This document shows, piece after piece, positions 1 to 11,641 of a stretch of DNA of 64,000 nt (within the stretch, counting starts at the first letter, position 1; every line of letters begins with the position of its first letter). The stretch is taken from the NCBI RefSeq assembly GCF_003473485.1, contig NC_053047.1, positions 7,889,001 through 7,953,000 of the forward strand, given 5' to 3'. Under the pieces are notes generated by a model. The model saw only the letters and a program-made list of their open reading frames with translations, was not told the DNA's origin and did no database searches. The position numbers were made by a program, and so were the translations under genes. This DNA comes from Medicago truncatula. Its lineage: Eukaryota > Streptophyta > Magnoliopsida > Fabales > Fabaceae.

Positions 1-158
1 TATCTGAAGAGCTTGCTGATAAACATGGAACTTCAACAATAATCAGATCAAAGAGTGCTTTTCCTCGTATTTTTAGTATGAAATCATTCAAAGTCAACAA
101 AAGTAATGGTTCTGATGAAGAATCTGAACTTGAAAGAGATTCAGAATCTTCATTATAA
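1..158 (+). CDS. 3' end of an unidentified plus-strand gene (partial)
   Basis: An open frame runs from the left edge (third base) to a TAA at 156-158 and gives about 51 residues. The tail is basic and serine-rich in the middle (RSKSAFPRIFSMKSF) and ends in an acidic serine-rich stretch (DEESELERDSESSL). It looks like the cytosolic C-terminal tail of a larger protein, but I do not recognise the family and assign no function. The coding call rests on an uninterrupted frame with plant-like codon use, followed by AT-rich sequence with no further coding signal. The rest of the gene lies outside the window. Confidence 0.5.
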   Translation, partial: SEELADKHGTSTIIRSKSAFPRIFSMKSFKVNKSNGSDEESELERDSESSL

Positions 159-920
159 GAAATTTAAGAATATCATGTTATGTAATTTTTCATGCAAAAT
201 CATATATCATGTCTAGTTTATAGTCTAGTTAACTGTGTTCGTAATTATATGTGGGATGATTAGTGTTTAAAAAAATAGAATGAAAATCAAATCCAGGAGA
301 TCTACGCATCATAGTTTACCTGGTTTAATCGGTTCAATTATGATTGATCCCCTTGACGAATAAATACATAATTGAAAAAAATGAAAGTCGGTTGAACGAG
401 ATCAATCCAGTTCGTTCTCAGTTCAATCATAATGCAATGTAATTAGGATCAAACAAACCGAGAAACTCATCAATTCTCAATTTAATGTGGTGAACTAAAT
501 TTTGTTTTTAAAATATTGGTATGCATACACCTGATTTTTTTTTTCTCTCTTCACTCATGAAAACTATTAGGAAAAATAACAAATTAAATTCAAAACATTA
601 TATTAGTATACTAAAGAAACATTATATTTGTAAAATATTAAAGTGAGTACGTGACTAAATCATCGTGGCCCATGATCCATAAGTTGCAAATTTCTTCTTT
701 TTGCTACTTGTATATATCTATTGACTGATTTTCCCTCTAAATTTTCTATATGAAAATTTTCAAATTAGTTAATTTAATTGCAGATTAGACCCTATTGACT
801 AAGTCAAATTAATTTAGCTAATATAATGCACAAAAATATATACGACTAATTGTACATGTAACTATAACCACCCACTACCTCCATTTCTCATACAACTCTT
901 GTAAAACCAACTTCCCCACT
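159..920. other. Intergenic region, no gene seen
   Basis: AT-rich spacer. About 290-500 holds a degenerate repeat with several variants of a 'ggttcaatc' motif. The same motif style recurs in intron 4 of cystinosin gene A (about 6295-6560), so this is probably an old dispersed repeat. No coding potential was seen on either strand. The right part is the presumptive promoter of the nodulin-like gene. Confidence 0.5.
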
Positions 921-925
921 CTCTC

Positions 926-931
926 TATAAA
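926..931 (+). promoter_or_regulatory. Likely TATA box of the early nodulin-like gene
   Basis: TATAAA in a CT-rich context (ctctctataaacacatc), about 107 bases before the ATG at 1033. The spacing fits a plant TATA box about 30 bases before a start site near 960 and a leader of roughly 75 bases. It is inferred from sequence and position only. Confidence 0.5.
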
Positions 932-1032
932 CACATCTATATATTATTAAACTAACCCTAATTCCTCAAAACTTTAAACACAAACAAAACTCTTTCTGCA
1001 CTCTCATTATTATTCGCACCCCCACAGCACAC

Positions 1033-1781
1033 ATGATAACAATGGCATCTTCTTCTTTCTCTTTGTATTCCACCACTTTACTTGTGCTTCTCTTGGCTCT
1101 TTTCTCTTCACTTCAATGTTCTATTGTTGCTTCAACTGAATTTGAAGTTGGTGACCTAAAAGGTTGGGTTGTTCCACCCTCTAACGACACCGATATCTAC
1201 AATATTTGGGCTTCCAACAAAAGGTTTCAAATTGGCGACTCCATTCGTATGCCCTAAATCCCTCTCTTTCTTTTCATCCTTCATCCATATAATTTTAGGG
1301 TTTTAAATTGCAGTCACGGTAACCGTTATATTTTATTTATACTAAAAAAAAAAAACACGGTCAAATGTGGTCGGTTCAACTTTCATTACAGTCACATGCA
1401 TTAGATACTTTGATGTCTCGTCTTAATCGCACTCACGAACTTTTTTTCTTTTAGAAAAATATTATAACTTTTTTTTATGTGTTTGTAGATTTCAAGTACA
1501 AGAAGGATTCAGTGATGGAAGTTGGCAAGGAAAATTACGATGATTGCAATGCGACACAACCAACATTTTTCTCAAACAATGGAAACACTGAGTTCAAGTT
1601 AAATCATTCAGGGACATTCTACTTCATAAGTGGTGCAACAGGACATTGTGAGAAAGGACAAAAGATGATTGTTAGAGTGATGATTCAAGATGTTCATTCT
1701 AAGTCTTCTGGTTACCATGTTCCTGTTGGTGTTTTTCAAATTGTGTTTGTTTTGGCATTTGTTGCTTCCTATGTAATTTGA
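1033..1781 (+). CDS. Early nodulin-like protein (phytocyanin domain), two exons
   Basis: Exons 1033-1246 and 1489-1781 join in phase 1 through a GT-AG intron and encode 168 residues. A second in-frame ATG at 1042 is an equally plausible start. Order: signal peptide (about residues 1-34, hydrophobic core LLVLLLALF), a phytocyanin domain starting FEVGDLKGW, then a hydrophobic C-terminus preceded by small residues (SKSSG), which looks like a GPI-attachment signal. The join restores the family-typical GDSI-H-FKYKKDSVMEV. Two disulfide-type cysteines are visible (DDCNAT and GHCEKG). The copper-ligand cysteine of true plantacyanins is serine here (YFISG), as is usual for early nodulin-like proteins, so blue-copper activity is unlikely. 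Family members are extracellular, membrane-anchored glycoproteins. No neighbour suggests a specific role. Confidence 0.9.
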
Positions 1782-3135
1782 GTACTTAGGAAATTTAATT
1801 TGTTTGCTAGTAATAGTGCATTATGTTTCTCTTTAATTTGATTCTAGCTTGCTTTGGTATGTAATCAAGGTTATTGGATTTGTTTGGAACATTATTTCAT
1901 CTAGTATACATTCTATTATTACTTATGGTGTTATATTTTAGTAAGACCAACATTATTCATTAATGACTCAGAGGTAGTCTATCTTTGATGACAAGTAGAA
2001 TCTATTCTAAAACGAATGAGATGAAAATTACATGTTGAATGAAGGAAATGAAAAAGTTAGATTTTTAGATAAAAATGATAACCGAATTTATGAAAAAACC
2101 AAAATATATTATTCGTGATAAATTGAAGGTAATTTAGCACTAATGACAAATAGAAGTCGATTATAGTAACTGATTTTAAAAATAATTATAATAACTTATT
2201 TTAAATTAGCAAGAATAAACTACCTCCAATTCATTAAAGGATAACATAGAAAAAAAATCATCCTCTCCTACTTGGGCAGCATCATCCCTCACTCTAAAGT
2301 TTTTCTATTAAAAAAATAAGTTTCTTATAGTTGAATTGTGTCACATATATACAAGTCCATAGTGTCACCCTATCGTGTCACATAATCATGAGATCATATA
2401 AAATAATAATGCAAAAAGAGGTTGCATTTAGATTCCACTTGACGGTGTAGTTATCAATCAATGTCTATCCTTTTCTCTTCTATTACTTTAATATTTTAAT
2501 TTAATTCTAACAAATATTTTTGTGTTTCTCTAAAATAAAAACATTCTCTATAATATTCTAAGTACAATAATTTTTATTGAATCAAGAGTGAGGAAAACAT
2601 TACAGAGCCGTTAGACATTTTGATTAGATCGGCACTTTTAAGGAACTCAAATCTCGTATCGTTCACCCATGTAATATCTATATAGAAAAAGGGGAAAACA
2701 AATGTACAAGAGGGGGCTCAAACCGAACCTTCAAAAAAAAAAATTAATGAAAAAAAAATACAAAAGAATGAAAGTTAGATAATCAATAACGGTCCTTGTA
2801 AAAATTCCCCCAAACAAAATCAGGCATAAATTCCTACCAAACCGTGTCTGAAAAATGTGAAGATGACATTATAAGTTAAGTACAATAAAAATTTGACCAT
2901 ATTATATAAAATAAAAACTCAATAAGTTGGAAGATAAAAATTTGACCATATTATATAAAATAAAAAAAACTCAATAAAAATTTGACCATATTATATAAAA
3001 TAAAAACTCAATAAAAATTTTGGCCTTATAAACTCAATAAGTGAAATGTAAATTTCTTCATAAACTATTGCATATATAAATAATTCCCTCACATAAGTTG
3101 GAAGATATTTCGTTTCATATATTTATGATCATAAG
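1782..3135. other. Intergenic region between the nodulin-like gene and cystinosin gene A
   Basis: AT-rich sequence with no credible ORF. It contains the 3' UTR of the nodulin-like gene, a short tandem repeat at 2885-3020, and the promoter and leader of cystinosin gene A. I see nothing else to annotate. Confidence 0.5.
2885..3020. repeat. Three-copy AT-rich tandem repeat
   Basis: Three near-identical copies of a unit of about 45-50 bases, each holding aaatttgaccatattatat followed by aaaataaaaactcaata. It lies just upstream of cystinosin gene A (ATG at 3136), so it falls within its proximal promoter. It is probably replication slippage. Confidence 0.8.
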
Positions 3136-6100
3136 ATGGAGGAGACAGCATGGAACTCTGAAACCTTTAAAATAGCATACACCGTGTTTGGATGGATAGC
3201 TTTTGTGGTTTGGTCTAGTAGTTTTTATCCTCAATTTATCTTGAATTATTCAAGGAAAAGGTATAATCACTTTTTGTTATCTTATTAATTATTTAAGTTT
3301 TTCTCTTGAAAGCAAGATTTTTTATGTGGAAAGTTGAAAATTGTAGTGTGGTGGGATTGAACTTCAACTATTTGATATTGAACAACACCAAACATACCTT
3401 GTACCTCATCTACAATGCTTCCTTGTACTTTAGCCCTAATGTTCGGTTTCAATATCATCAAAAATATGGATTTGATCAGGTTAATAATCATTTATTTCAT
3501 CAATTCATCACTTTTTTCTTCTTCTTCTTCTTTTCTTCCCTTTTCCTTTTATCTTATGTGTGTACTATTTTCCATGTTTCCAATTGATAAAAATTGAGGC
3601 CTAAAGTCATTTTAAATATATGGACTTAGCCTCTAAGGAGGATTGTGTAATTAATTACACCATGTAGTTACTAAACAAAAATTTACATTTTAGATTAATT
3701 TAATAAATGATATATGTGATTTATATTACAGACTTTTAAATATTTTTGCTTATAATATAGATCTGATATGTTTATTTTTATAATAACTCATTAACTAAGA
3801 TATGTACTATATTATTACTTAATAAATTAGTAGTAATTATGTGTCTATGAAAAAATAGAAGCATAGAAAGTATTAGTATTTTCAATTTAAGTACCATAAG
3901 TTAATTCAATTACTGCTTACAAAAATGTAATAAGAAAAAGAAAAGGATAAGTATTAAACATATTAGATATTTTTTTGTAAGACAATAAACATATTAGATA
4001 ACTTGTGGCCCACTCTTTTAACTCCGAAGAATCTATTTTTTTCTACCTAAAAAATCTTCTTGGCTATTTGCATTTATCATCTGTATGGGTTAAGAAATGA
4101 AACTTAGAGAGGAAAAAGTTAGAAGATGATTTAGATATTTGGTATAAGAGAAAATGAATAGAAAGAACGCCCGAATTCTTTATCAAACCATATAATCTTA
4201 TACTGTTGGATCTTGAGGGAAAGTGAGTTACACGCTATATTTTAACCCAAAATATTATAACATTGAGTTTATAAGTTCAACACTCATATTTTTATCCGAT
4301 ATAAAACTTCTACATAACCCTAGTTTGATTGAGTAAAATATGAGAGAAAAGATAAAAATATAGTGATAAATGATAGACACATATGATAAGAGTAATAATA
4401 ATAATTCAGTTACGTAGTTATTAGACTTTGTTCATGCTTAGTTAGTTGGTTGATACTCAATGAACTTTATCTTTAATTTAAAATGTGATGAAATAATAAG
4501 GGTGGCACTGAAAGAGAATTTTATTTTTATTTTGGTTTGTTTGTTTTAAAAATGAAATTTAGAAAAAAATGATAGAAAATAAAGTAAAATGAAATAAAAT
4601 AAGTTACAAATGAGAGGCTGTTTTTCTTGCGTGAAACTAATATCTCTACCTATAATCATAGGACTAATTTATCGATTCAAGTATAACCATAATGGATAAC
4701 AAAACTCTATCTCAAAATATTTATAAAATTTTAAAAACATAGGGATCCAAAATGTAAAATTCAAAAAAATAAATGGGAACTAACATGTCAATTTTTGAAA
4801 TGTGTAGTCACAAATTTGCATAATTTAAAAGAATTGAGAGTACTTCCTTTTTTCCACTGTCTAATTTAAATATTTTGGTTTCTTAATTTCTTTGGTATTG
4901 CAGATGATACCTGTAGCTGCAAATGACGTTGCCTTCTCAACACATGCTGTTTTGTTGACCTTAGCGTTATTGTTCCAAGTTGCAATTTATGAGGTATTGT
5001 TTCACATCAATATCAATTGTTGGATAGAAGTTTTTACCAAAAAATATTGTTTGGATTTATCATTATATACAAGTTGGACCGCTGAAAAAGACCTATGACA
5101 TAGTTTAAAAAAATCTCAAACACCACACTTTTTCATCTATCCATCCATTCAACATCTCATTTTATATCTTATATATATATATTTTTTTTTATCATTTCAT
5201 CAACATATCATATCATTTTCATTTTTTTCTTCTTCATTCCAAGTTTCCAACGTGTATACATATACATGGGATGTACACCACACAATTTCCTATTTTAATT
5301 TGCTAATAGTAATTGATATCCTTTTTATACTTATAGTTCAAAATAGAGTTAATTTATGTTTCCATCACATATCTTTTTATTTCTCTTGTGACGTCAAATA
5401 TAATTTCATTAATAAAAGTCTGGCAACAAATAAAAAATACAGAAGAAAAAAAAAGACACATGGAGTCTCTTCAATCCACGTATGATACTGATTATAAAGA
5501 ACATATTTACTTTAATAATAATGGAAGTTTGATTGGTCTTTTCTAACATATAAAAAATTTAAACTATACCAATAAATAATAATAGTAAAATTAATATAAT
5601 TCCCAAAAATAGAACTAACATAGGAGGAAGATTGCCGATGACCATTGAACGCCATAACCACATACGAAGCATTTGATTTGATTCTGCTATAAAATCTAAA
5701 AAGGCCGCATCTTTTGCAAATTTCAAACCCTTTGGCATATATTTTTTTTTTTATCAGGTAGCCTAGCGGCTAGAATCCACCTTATAAGGTGAATAAGTGG
5801 GGTGTCCGGGGTTCGAACTCATGTCATGCATATAATAACTGCATATATAGTTTATTCTTGAAAAAGATCTAAAATAATTAGAGGTATGTCACTAATAAAA
5901 TATTTAATGTAGTTCAAAATTCAAAAGGATGTTATAGAGTGATGATGGCTCACCTTAAGCATTCTAGACTTATGCATTGTTTTAGAAGAGCTAAAATCAT
6001 GATTTTACATTTAGCTTCTTTTTTTTTTTGTGCAGCGTGGGAATCAATCAATATCAAAAATCACAATGGGAATCATCACTGTGGTGTGGATTACTGTTGG

Positions 6101-8056
6101 AGTTTGTTCCTTCATAGCATTCCCTTCCAAATCTTGGCTTTGGCTAATTTCCATCTTTAAGTAAGATATTTTTACCCCCATAATCTTTTATTAAGAAAAA
6201 AATTGAGGAGATAAAATATTCTCTTGGTCAATTGATAAAATTAAAACTAGATGAAGAAAATAATATTTCAAATGTCATTTTTTATGTACGGTCTTAAGCA
6301 ATGTTTTCAAAAACAAACTAGATGGTTCAATCAGTTGAATTGAGGATCGGCCAATTTATCAGTTGACAACTACAATAGAGTCAAAGTCTTGTACAACTTG
6401 ATCGAATCGGCTTGAACTATGGTTGGTTTCACGTGTTCCTTTTTTTAAAATGTTTTTTAAATTCAAATTTATTTAATAGTCGTCCAATTTAACCGTGGTT
6501 GAACTAATTGAACTATGATATGAAAGTCTCATCTGTTTGATTTTCGATCCAGTGTGAAAATATTGGCCCTGTGATATGAAGGCTTTAGGTTTAGTGTTAT
6601 ATTCTATGTCATTGAAAATCAATATTTGGTTATATTTCAATTCATATTCTAACTATTGAAATAAATATTTTGTGCAGCACAATGCAAGTAGTTCTGGCAA
6701 CTATCAAATATATTCCACAGGTTAGAATTTCTTTCTTTCATTCTGACTCTCTAATGAGTGAAAACCAAACTTAAACCCTTGTAGGCCTCTTATTTAAAAT
6801 TTTACTAAAATCGAATAGAAATTCAAATAACTTTGTCAAAAAAATAAATTAGATCACACAAGCTATGTTGTAATATTACTATATTTGTTTTTTTAACCAG
6901 TGTTCTAAAGATATTTGTTAAAAAAATTCATGTAATACAGGCATTTATGAACTTCATGATCAAGAGCACAGATGGATTTAGCATTGGAAATGTGTTCCTT
7001 GATTTCTGTGGAGGAATGGCAAATTATGCTCAGATGGTTATACAATCAATTGATCAAAGTATGTCTTTATTTCCAAATTCACATTATATTAACATTCCAC
7101 ATGACTTAATGCATCAATGCATGTAATATAATAACATTTCTTCTCTTTTTTCATTCTAGACTCTTGGGTGAATTTCTCTGGGAACCTTGGAAAAGTATTG
7201 TTATCTCTGGTAAGAATTGGTCCCTTTACTCTTTCATTCATTTCAATTTTGATGAGTTGATATCTTCCTTTTTCATGTTTCTAATTCTTAACCTACAAAA
7301 TTTGTATTTGAATAGTGAATTTTCTAAGGACTTGCATCAAATTCCTTTGGAATTCAAAGAGCATACATGTTTGTTTAATGATCTTTTTTTTTGAAAGAGT
7401 CCTATATTGCATGAGAGATGACCTAGAGTGTTTATAAAATCGGGGTAATCCTCACCACAAAATTCGATTTTGTGGAATTGTGTTAGGTCAAACCTAAATT
7501 TTAAATTTTTTTTTCATTGGTAGTTACAAACACGAATGTGTCACTCATTTTTGTAAGTAAAATCATGTTTTACCATGTTGTCACAAGGTCAACAGTTTTA
7601 TAAAGTAATATTACAACACGATAAGATGGTAAATCATTACAAAAAAAAACTATGTATAGTGACTGATTTAACAACCGACTTAAAGATCGAAAATGTAAAT
7701 TAGTCGCTAACATTAGCGACTAGTTGTTTAGGAAATTTTTACAAATTGGTTTCTAAATCGATCACTAATTCATTAAGCGACAAATTTAGACACCAATGTA
7801 GGTTGAAAAATTGATTGCTTAATCGGTCATAAAGACAACATTTTTTTTAAGTTAAAATTACCTTAATTTTCTTACTTGTGTATATTGTAAACATTTTCAG
7901 GTTTGTATGTTCTTTGATCTTCTTTTCATGTGTCAACATTATGTGTTGTATCCATCAAAGAAAACATCATCAATTTCTCCTTCTAAACTCAATGACAAGA
8001 TCAAAGAGCCCCTCATCAAGTCTCCTTCAAATGTGCCTGTGGCTGAAAATGTTTGA
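3136..8056 (+). CDS. Cystinosin homologue, tandem copy A (lysosomal/vacuolar cystine-H+ carrier family)
   Basis: Eight exons: 3136-3260, 3347-3479, 4904-4993, 6036-6160, 6678-6720, 6941-7058, 7160-7209 and 7901-8056, all GT-AG, giving 279 residues. Family members are seven-helix PQ-loop carriers that export cystine from lysosomes or the plant vacuole by proton symport. Both PQ loops are present (SSSFYPQ in exon 1, KYIPQ at the end of exon 5). So are the family blocks [47 protein letters not shown] and [14 protein letters not shown]. The aspartates matching human D205, D305 and D346 by my alignment are kept. The tail (EPLIKSPSN) lacks the animal GYDQL sorting motif, as expected for plants. Start chosen as the first ATG after the AT-rich leader. 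Genes B and C downstream share every exon boundary and phase. Confidence 0.95.
5755..5825 (+). repeat. tRNA-related SINE-like fragment in intron 3 of cystinosin A
   Basis: A-box-like gtagcctagcggctagaat is followed about 45 bases on by the B-box-like ggttcgaactc, then AT-rich sequence. This is the internal pol III promoter layout of tRNA-derived SINE heads. It does not fold into a convincing tRNA. Confidence 0.45.
7640..7840. mobile_element. Probable MITE in intron 7 of cystinosin A
   Basis: A block rich in the words gcgac and gtcgc, centred on a short palindrome (tagtcgctaacattagcgacta, about 7697-7720) with further inverted gcgac/gtcgc motifs outside it. The layout is that of a small non-autonomous DNA transposon. 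I could not fix the ends or a target duplication. Confidence 0.4.
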
Positions 8057-8470
8057 ATTTGTAATTATGTTTGGTCACAATACATATTAATGTATATAAT
8101 TAGTCACCTGTATGATAATTAGTATGTACAGGCAAAGTTCCGTTGCAGCAAGGTGAGAGCAAATTGACAGTTGAGACACTAATAGAACCAAAATAATGTA
8201 ATGATCCGAAAAAAAAAACATATAGGAGATTGATACAACAAGATCATTCCACAAACTTAACTTTTTTAGTCTGTTAGTCTGAATTTCTAACTTGATTAGG
8301 ATATCTTCATTATACTATAAAAGTATGGATTATGGAATATAAATATAGGATCAAAGACATAAATGTTTCCTTAAACATATTGCATTCATATTTTCCATCA
8401 CTTCATCTAACATAACAACATACAACGAACTAAGGTAAGAAAAGAAAAATCAACAGATAAGTTCCAACAG

Positions 8471-8626
8471 CTATGAAGCACGGACACTCCTCGGATTAGG
8501 CGTGTTTCCGTAACACCGACACGACACCGATACATATAATTATGCTGAATTATATGATTTTCTCAAATTATTAGCAGTGTCCACGTGTCAGTGTCATGTG
8601 CCTGTGTCCGTATTCGTGTTTCATAG
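8471..8626. mobile_element. Palindromic (foldback) element, family 'CTATGAAGCAYG', copy 1
   Basis: Termini ctatgaagcacg and cgtgtttcatag are inverted repeats. Internally, cgacacgacaccgata pairs loosely with gtgtcagtgtcatgtg. Related copies are at 26000-26168 and 37490-37680, and an end-eroded copy at about 31010-31135. No ORF. It is best read as a MITE or foldback family. I found no convincing target duplication here. Confidence 0.7.
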
Positions 8627-8799
8627 TCCAAGAGTATTCACCAATCAGTTTTAAAGAAACAGTTTATCAAAGACATAAATCCCTCCCTAAACATATTGCA
8701 AATCTCATTTGCCTTAAATTCATCAACCAACCATAACAAAAAATTAAAACAAACGAAAGTAAATAAAACTTTCATCAAATAAGGTGCAAGTTATTCAGA

Positions 8800-9720
8800 G
8801 AATAGTTCACCTATGATTTACGGCTTAAACCTCATTGCACTACCCGATTTCCACACTGCATGTCACATCCACATTTCCTCCAGCACTCCTTTATAAACTT
8901 CCTAACCAGATGTCCCTTGCATGGTTCAGGTTTGGTCTCAATCTTAGTCGAATTCTGCTCTTCTCCTATCAAAAATTGCTCGTTCCCAACCAAACTTCTG
9001 AAAATACCGATGCGTGTGTTAACTTACGCTGGGGGTTCAGTGTGAATTTTCAACGTAAATTAAGTCATGTTGCATGAGTTAAGTCACGCTAAGCTTAAGA
9101 CATGCGTGACTTAACTCACGCCAGGGGAATTTTAGAAGTTTGATTGGGAGTGAGCAAATCTTGTTAGGAGAAGAGCAGAATTCAGGGCTAGTCCTCTCAA
9201 TTGGGCACTCTTTACAATACACATAATGATGATGCTGGGGTTTCTTTACCATAGACATGCAATCTGTTAAAAACTTTTCACTCAACAAACCTTGCGAATT
9301 GTAAGCAAACTCTCCACCAGTTTCTTGAGAGCATGCACAAAGGAACTAACAAGGATAAAGACAGTCGCCTGAACAATCGGAGCAGCAATCCTCATCCACA
9401 ATCCGAGCAAGTGAAATATTAACATTTGCACTTTGATACATTGTTTTACATGGAATGTAATTAAATTTTAGAATATCCTCACTGTTGGTTTCGTCTAATA
9501 ATGATATTTTAATGTTTTCCGAACCTTTTGTTATGTCTTCGACATATCAAAATGATTTCTTTTTATCCTCAGAAAGAGTTTGCCTTGACCCAAGGGTGAA
9601 GAAGAATCACTAAGAGAATTGATTCTTCGCTTAGCAAATTGTCTTGCCATCAATTTCTTGTTCTTTGATGATTCAGACATTCCCTGATCTTTCGAACTAC
9701 AAATGCAAAGAAAATATAGC
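8800..9720 (-). pseudogene. SUVR-type histone-lysine methyltransferase pseudogene fragment (pre-SET region)
   Basis: Reading the minus strand, about 9546-9195 gives blocks typical of plant SUVR proteins: DITKGSENIKISLLDE, FNYIPC, NISLARIVDED, CCSDCSGDCLYPC, CACSQETGGEFAYNSQGLL, FLTDCMSMVKKPQ and YCKECPIERT. After a foldback insertion (8950-9188) it resumes as KIETKPEPCKGHLVRKF, IKECWRKCGCDMQCGNRVVQ. This is the cysteine-rich pre-SET zinc cluster. It is interrupted by in-frame stops (after YPC, and at VVQ-stop where the family has R), and the catalytic SET domain is not recognisable downstream. An upstream piece (about 9560-9700, SSKDQGMSESSKNKKLMARQ) is preceded by an acceptor-like tttgcatttgtag, so part of the original exon structure may survive. 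It is non-functional as it stands. Confidence 0.8.
8950..9188. mobile_element. Foldback DNA element inserted in the SUVR pseudogene, 5-bp target duplication
   Basis: Arms of about 55 bases: left begins gaattctgctcttctcct, right ends aggagaagagcagaattc plus a few bases, and the pairing continues inward (cgtgtgttaacttacgc against gcgtgacttaactcacg). TAGTC flanks both sides (8945-8949 and 9189-9193). Removing the element and one TAGTC rejoins the host reading as CPIERTKIETKPEPCKGH, which matches the SUVR family, so the insertion site is certain. No coding capacity. Confidence 0.85.
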
Positions 9721-10250
9721 ATATACAAAACTTAGTTGCATGATGCATATACAAAAATTGGAGAAAATTCATATGATTTGTTTCCAAACAAATCAAAAGG
9801 AGAGTGAAACAATTCATATCAAACTTCGAAAAATGAGTTACTATGACCGATTATATACAAAGAATTCATGGCATCTGGCCTAACGATTTCAATATTTTTT
9901 TTTTGTTGAGCAATAACCTTTTTTTTCGGTTATCATGATATTGATACAAAGTTTCCACTACCGCTTAACAATAACTAATCTTTGTTAAAGAACTTGTGGG
10001 ACACACAAGACGAATTCTCTCCTTTGTTTTTCCATATGCATGAAACAATAATCGAACTTCTGACCACATGTTTAAGTGTTCTAATTAAGTCCTGCCACTT
10101 AGTCTGGTAGCCTAATGAAAGTGAAGTGTCTGTAGTTCAAACTTCAACCTTTACATATATTATGCATTGTCTCTTACTGATTGAGCTAGTCCATTGTTGG
10201 TAACTTACCTTTTTCTATTCACTACTAGAAGAAAAAAAAAATTAGCAACG

Positions 10251-10456
10251 AAAATTAACGAAGGAAAAAATAATAATTCACTCTTCACAAGATTCAGTGA
10301 CATAAAATTTTTCTTTGCTAATTTTAAGTTTTTTAGTAGTAATTTTTGTCATTACACGTATGTCGAAGATAGCCCAATTGAAAACATGTTTATATCGTGG
10401 CCGAATGAAAAGTACACTGTTTTTTTTTTTTTTTTGGCTCAAGATATCAAACATGT
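10251..10456 (+). repeat. Left copy of a ~210-bp direct repeat flanking a LINE fragment
   Basis: Shares ordered blocks with 11125-11341: taataattcactctt, tttttctttgcta, attacacgtatgtcgaag, cccaattgaaaaca, and gaatgaaaagt before a tract leading to tcaaacatg. The two copies differ by substitutions and small indels, so the duplication is not recent. It could be the residue of an element with long terminal repeats or a local host duplication. I cannot decide. Confidence 0.65.
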
Positions 10457-10468
10457 TTATATTGTGTA

Positions 10469-11104
10469 TTGCAGAAAGTTTCGGCCTCCCAATATAGTCT
10501 CTTTGCCAGTATCTTTGGAGCTCATGGAAGCGTCAAGCATATGTTGGAGGATTGGATGTTAGCACAAGATCTTCGCAGCAACGATAACACACATGGCACC
10601 ACTGTCGGATTAATGCCAACCATTCCCAACGGTATTCAATGGCGGCGTCCAGCTTCAGGCAGATTTAAATGTAATATTGACACATCCTTCTCTCACTCTT
10701 CTAATAAGTTAGGCATATGAATGTGCATTCGAGATTTCGAGGGTAATTTTGTACTCGCAAAATCTATGTGTTCAGTGGATGTGGGGGAAGCTCTAGGCCT
10801 CAACCATGCACTTCAATGAGTAGTTGACTTGCGGTTGGATGGTATGAATTTCTCTCTTGACTCGAAGGCTGTTGTTGATGCTTTTAATGGTGCAAGTAAT
10901 GATGATACTAATTTTGGCAGCATTATTATTCATTGTAGACAGCTATTTATTAATTATTTCCATAACTCGAAGGTAGAGTTTAGTCGTAGGCAAACAAATA
11001 GGATTGTCCATCAATTAGTTAAAGCGGCCATGTTGAAAGCTAGCTCTCTATTTGATGATGCACCGCCTTGTCTTGATGGCTTGTTCAATAATGAAATGAA
11101 TTAA
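10469..11104 (+). mobile_element. LINE (L1-like) remnant: RNase H-like domain
   Basis: One frame reads QWRRPASGRFKCNIDTSFSH, NKLGI-stop-MCIRDFEGNFVLAKS, DVGEALGLNHALQ-stop-VVDL, NFSLDSKAVVDAFN and ends at TAA 11102-11104. This is the RNase H-like C-terminal domain of plant non-LTR retrotransposons and related host proteins. The two in-frame stops both fall where the family has tryptophan (TGG to TGA). The reverse transcriptase upstream is absent. It lies between the two halves of the direct repeat 10251-10456 / 11125-11341 and directly upstream of cystinosin gene B. Confidence 0.75.
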
Positions 11105-11124
11105 TCTTTTTCCCCTAAAAAACA

Positions 11125-11341
11125 AAAATTAACTAAGGAAAAATAATAATTCACTCTTAACAAAATTTAGTGACAAACGGTTTTTCTTTGCTACTTTTAA
11201 CTAACTTTTCTTTGCTAAATTAAAGTTTCTTAGTAGTTATTTTGGTAATTACACGTATGTCGAAGGTAACCCAATTGAAAACATTTATATGTCGTGGCAG
11301 AATGAAAAGTTACACTGTTGGAAATGTATATCAAACATGTT
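11125..11341 (+). repeat. Right copy of the ~210-bp direct repeat flanking a LINE fragment
   Basis: Counterpart of 10251-10456 in the same orientation. It carries an extra internal duplication of ttttctttgct. It ends about 300 bases upstream of the cystinosin B start codon, so it borders that promoter. A shorter word, ggctattattagaacacat, occurs twice just downstream (about 11369 and 11441). Confidence 0.65.
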
Positions 11342-11641
11342 TTTTTGTGAATATAAGCGAATCTCACAAGGCTATTATTAGAACACATTCCTAAATTAAT
11401 TCTAACAGTAATTTTGTTGGCCAAAGATTTAAGAAATACTAGGCTATTATTAGAACACATGATACTCATGACTAGGGCAATATATGAGTGTACACACACT
11501 TTAAATAATTAAATAAATGAAAAATGTGTCACAATTAACCCTAACTTTCCTCATTTTGTGTGATTTTCAACCATAATTTGTTTCACTCATCATAACATAT
11601 ATAACACATCAATAGCTTTGGGTTTTGGTTAAAAAACTTCC

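Noticed and set aside
3306-3597. Overlapping ORFs in cystinosin A exon 2 and intron 2
   Set aside because: They cross the splice sites; exon 2 is already explained by the cystinosin gene model.
10469-11104. Two small ORFs that could be taken for a host RNase H-like gene
   Set aside because: They share one frame interrupted by two stops at tryptophan positions and match the LINE RNase H domain.
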